This document shows, one piece after another, positions 5,591 through 5,881 of a DNA stretch of 5,881 nucleotides. Within the stretch, counting starts at the first letter, position 1, and the number at the start of each line of letters is the position of its first letter. The notes below the pieces were generated by a model that did no database searches, was not told the origin of the DNA, and saw only the letters and a program-made list of their open reading frames with translations. The DNA is taken from the NCBI GenBank assembly GCA_025964455.1, contig JAOPYU010000231.1:1-5881 (forward strand), in the 5' to 3' direction. The stretch is from Thermoleophilia bacterium (GTDB lineage Bacteria > Actinomycetota > Thermoleophilia > Gaiellales > SKUG01). A program made the position numbers and the translations under genes.

Positions 5591-5881
5591 GTGATTCCTC
5601 GCCCGCGCGGGGAACGTCTCCCACCGATGGCTGATTCCGCTTCCGAACACAAGCGCCTGCTGCTCGTCGTGATCGACGGGCTCGGCAGCGACCCGCTCCG
5701 CCGCGCGCTCGCGGCCGGCCACGCGCCGAACATCCAGGCACTCATCGACCACGGCGCCCGCTTCGACGACGCCATCAGCCCCTTCCCCTCGCTGACACCG
5801 GTGTGCCTGGCGTCGATCATCACGGGCACGGGCCCCGGCGAGCACCGTATCCCGTCGCTCGGCTGGTACGACCGCGGCAAG
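5591..5881 (+). CDS. Alkaline phosphatase superfamily / type I phosphodiesterase-nucleotide pyrophosphatase, N-terminal part, truncated by window end
   Basis: Ninety-seven codons are visible from GTG 5591, running off the end. From ATG 5627 the protein would read MADSASEHKRLLLVVIDGLG. Counting from that ATG, the LLLVVIDGLG strand carries the metal-binding Asp17, followed by PNIQALIDHGA (34-44) and the SPFPSLTP block (51-58), in which Thr57 is the expected nucleophile, then TGTGPGEHRI (66-75). This order is typical of the phosphodiesterase/NPP branch of the alkaline phosphatase superfamily (Pfam PF01663), metal-dependent enzymes that hydrolyse phosphodiester or pyrophosphate bonds. No signal peptide is visible, so the N-terminus looks cytoplasmic. 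The gene begins 9 nt after the lipoprotein gene. GTG 5591 is favoured by AGGAG 5 nt upstream; ATG 5627 is the alternative, since the extra 12 residues (VIPRPRGERLPP) are not family-like. The substrate and remaining metal ligands lie outside the window. Confidence 0.88.
   Translation, partial: MIPRPRGERLPPMADSASEHKRLLLVVIDGLGSDPLRRALAAGHAPNIQALIDHGARFDDAISPFPSLTPVCLASIITGTGPGEHRIPSLGWYDRGK

Noticed and set aside
4945..5880. Minus-strand frames opposite the lipoprotein and phosphodiesterase genes
   Set aside because: The plus-strand frames carry a lipobox and phosphodiesterase motifs; the minus products are Arg/Ser/Pro-rich without motifs.

Overview
The window is very GC-rich DNA. Codons strongly favour G or C in the third position, and several genes appear to start directly behind a TANNNT-like -10 box with no room for a ribosome binding site. 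The gene families and these probable leaderless starts suggest an Actinomycetota bacterium, possibly of the Thermoleophilia/Solirubrobacterales type. The lineage is an inference from style and content; no taxonomic marker gene is present.

Positions 1-1338 (minus strand) hold the N-terminal 446 codons of a large cytoplasmic signalling protein built of tandem HAMP repeats with an exact 92-residue (276-bp) period, of the kind found in Nik1-like hybrid histidine kinases. Its C-terminal part, where a kinase module is expected, lies beyond the window. A 255-bp divergent spacer (1339-1593) separates it from the plus-strand genes and contains a plausible minus-strand promoter.

Positions 1594-3757 (plus) hold three genes: a small unrecognised protein with one possible membrane segment; a retropepsin-like 'ATP-dependent zinc protease' family protein (DTGA motif); and a RimK-type ATP-grasp alpha-L-glutamate ligase. 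The last two form a known functional neighbourhood: RimK adds glutamate residues to protein C-termini (ribosomal protein S6 in E. coli), and the protease-like partner is associated with it. The RimK here has an unusual 45-residue Pro/Thr/Asp-rich N-terminal extension.

The 100-bp spacer 3758-3857 contains a short GC hairpin, a perfect 13-bp inverted repeat that extends to a longer hairpin, and a probable leaderless promoter. A second plus-strand operon follows (3858-5881): a polytopic membrane protein of unknown function, a lipoprotein whose GTG start overlaps the previous stop by 4 bp, and, 9 bp further on, the start of an alkaline-phosphatase-superfamily phosphodiesterase/pyrophosphatase cut by the window end. 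The tight packing suggests that these three are co-expressed and act at or near the cell envelope.

No tRNA, rRNA, CRISPR array, insertion sequence or origin was seen. The window reads as ordinary chromosomal DNA. The most interesting points are the inverted repeat at 3787-3831, the extended RimK with its partner, and the membrane protein-lipoprotein-phosphodiesterase operon.
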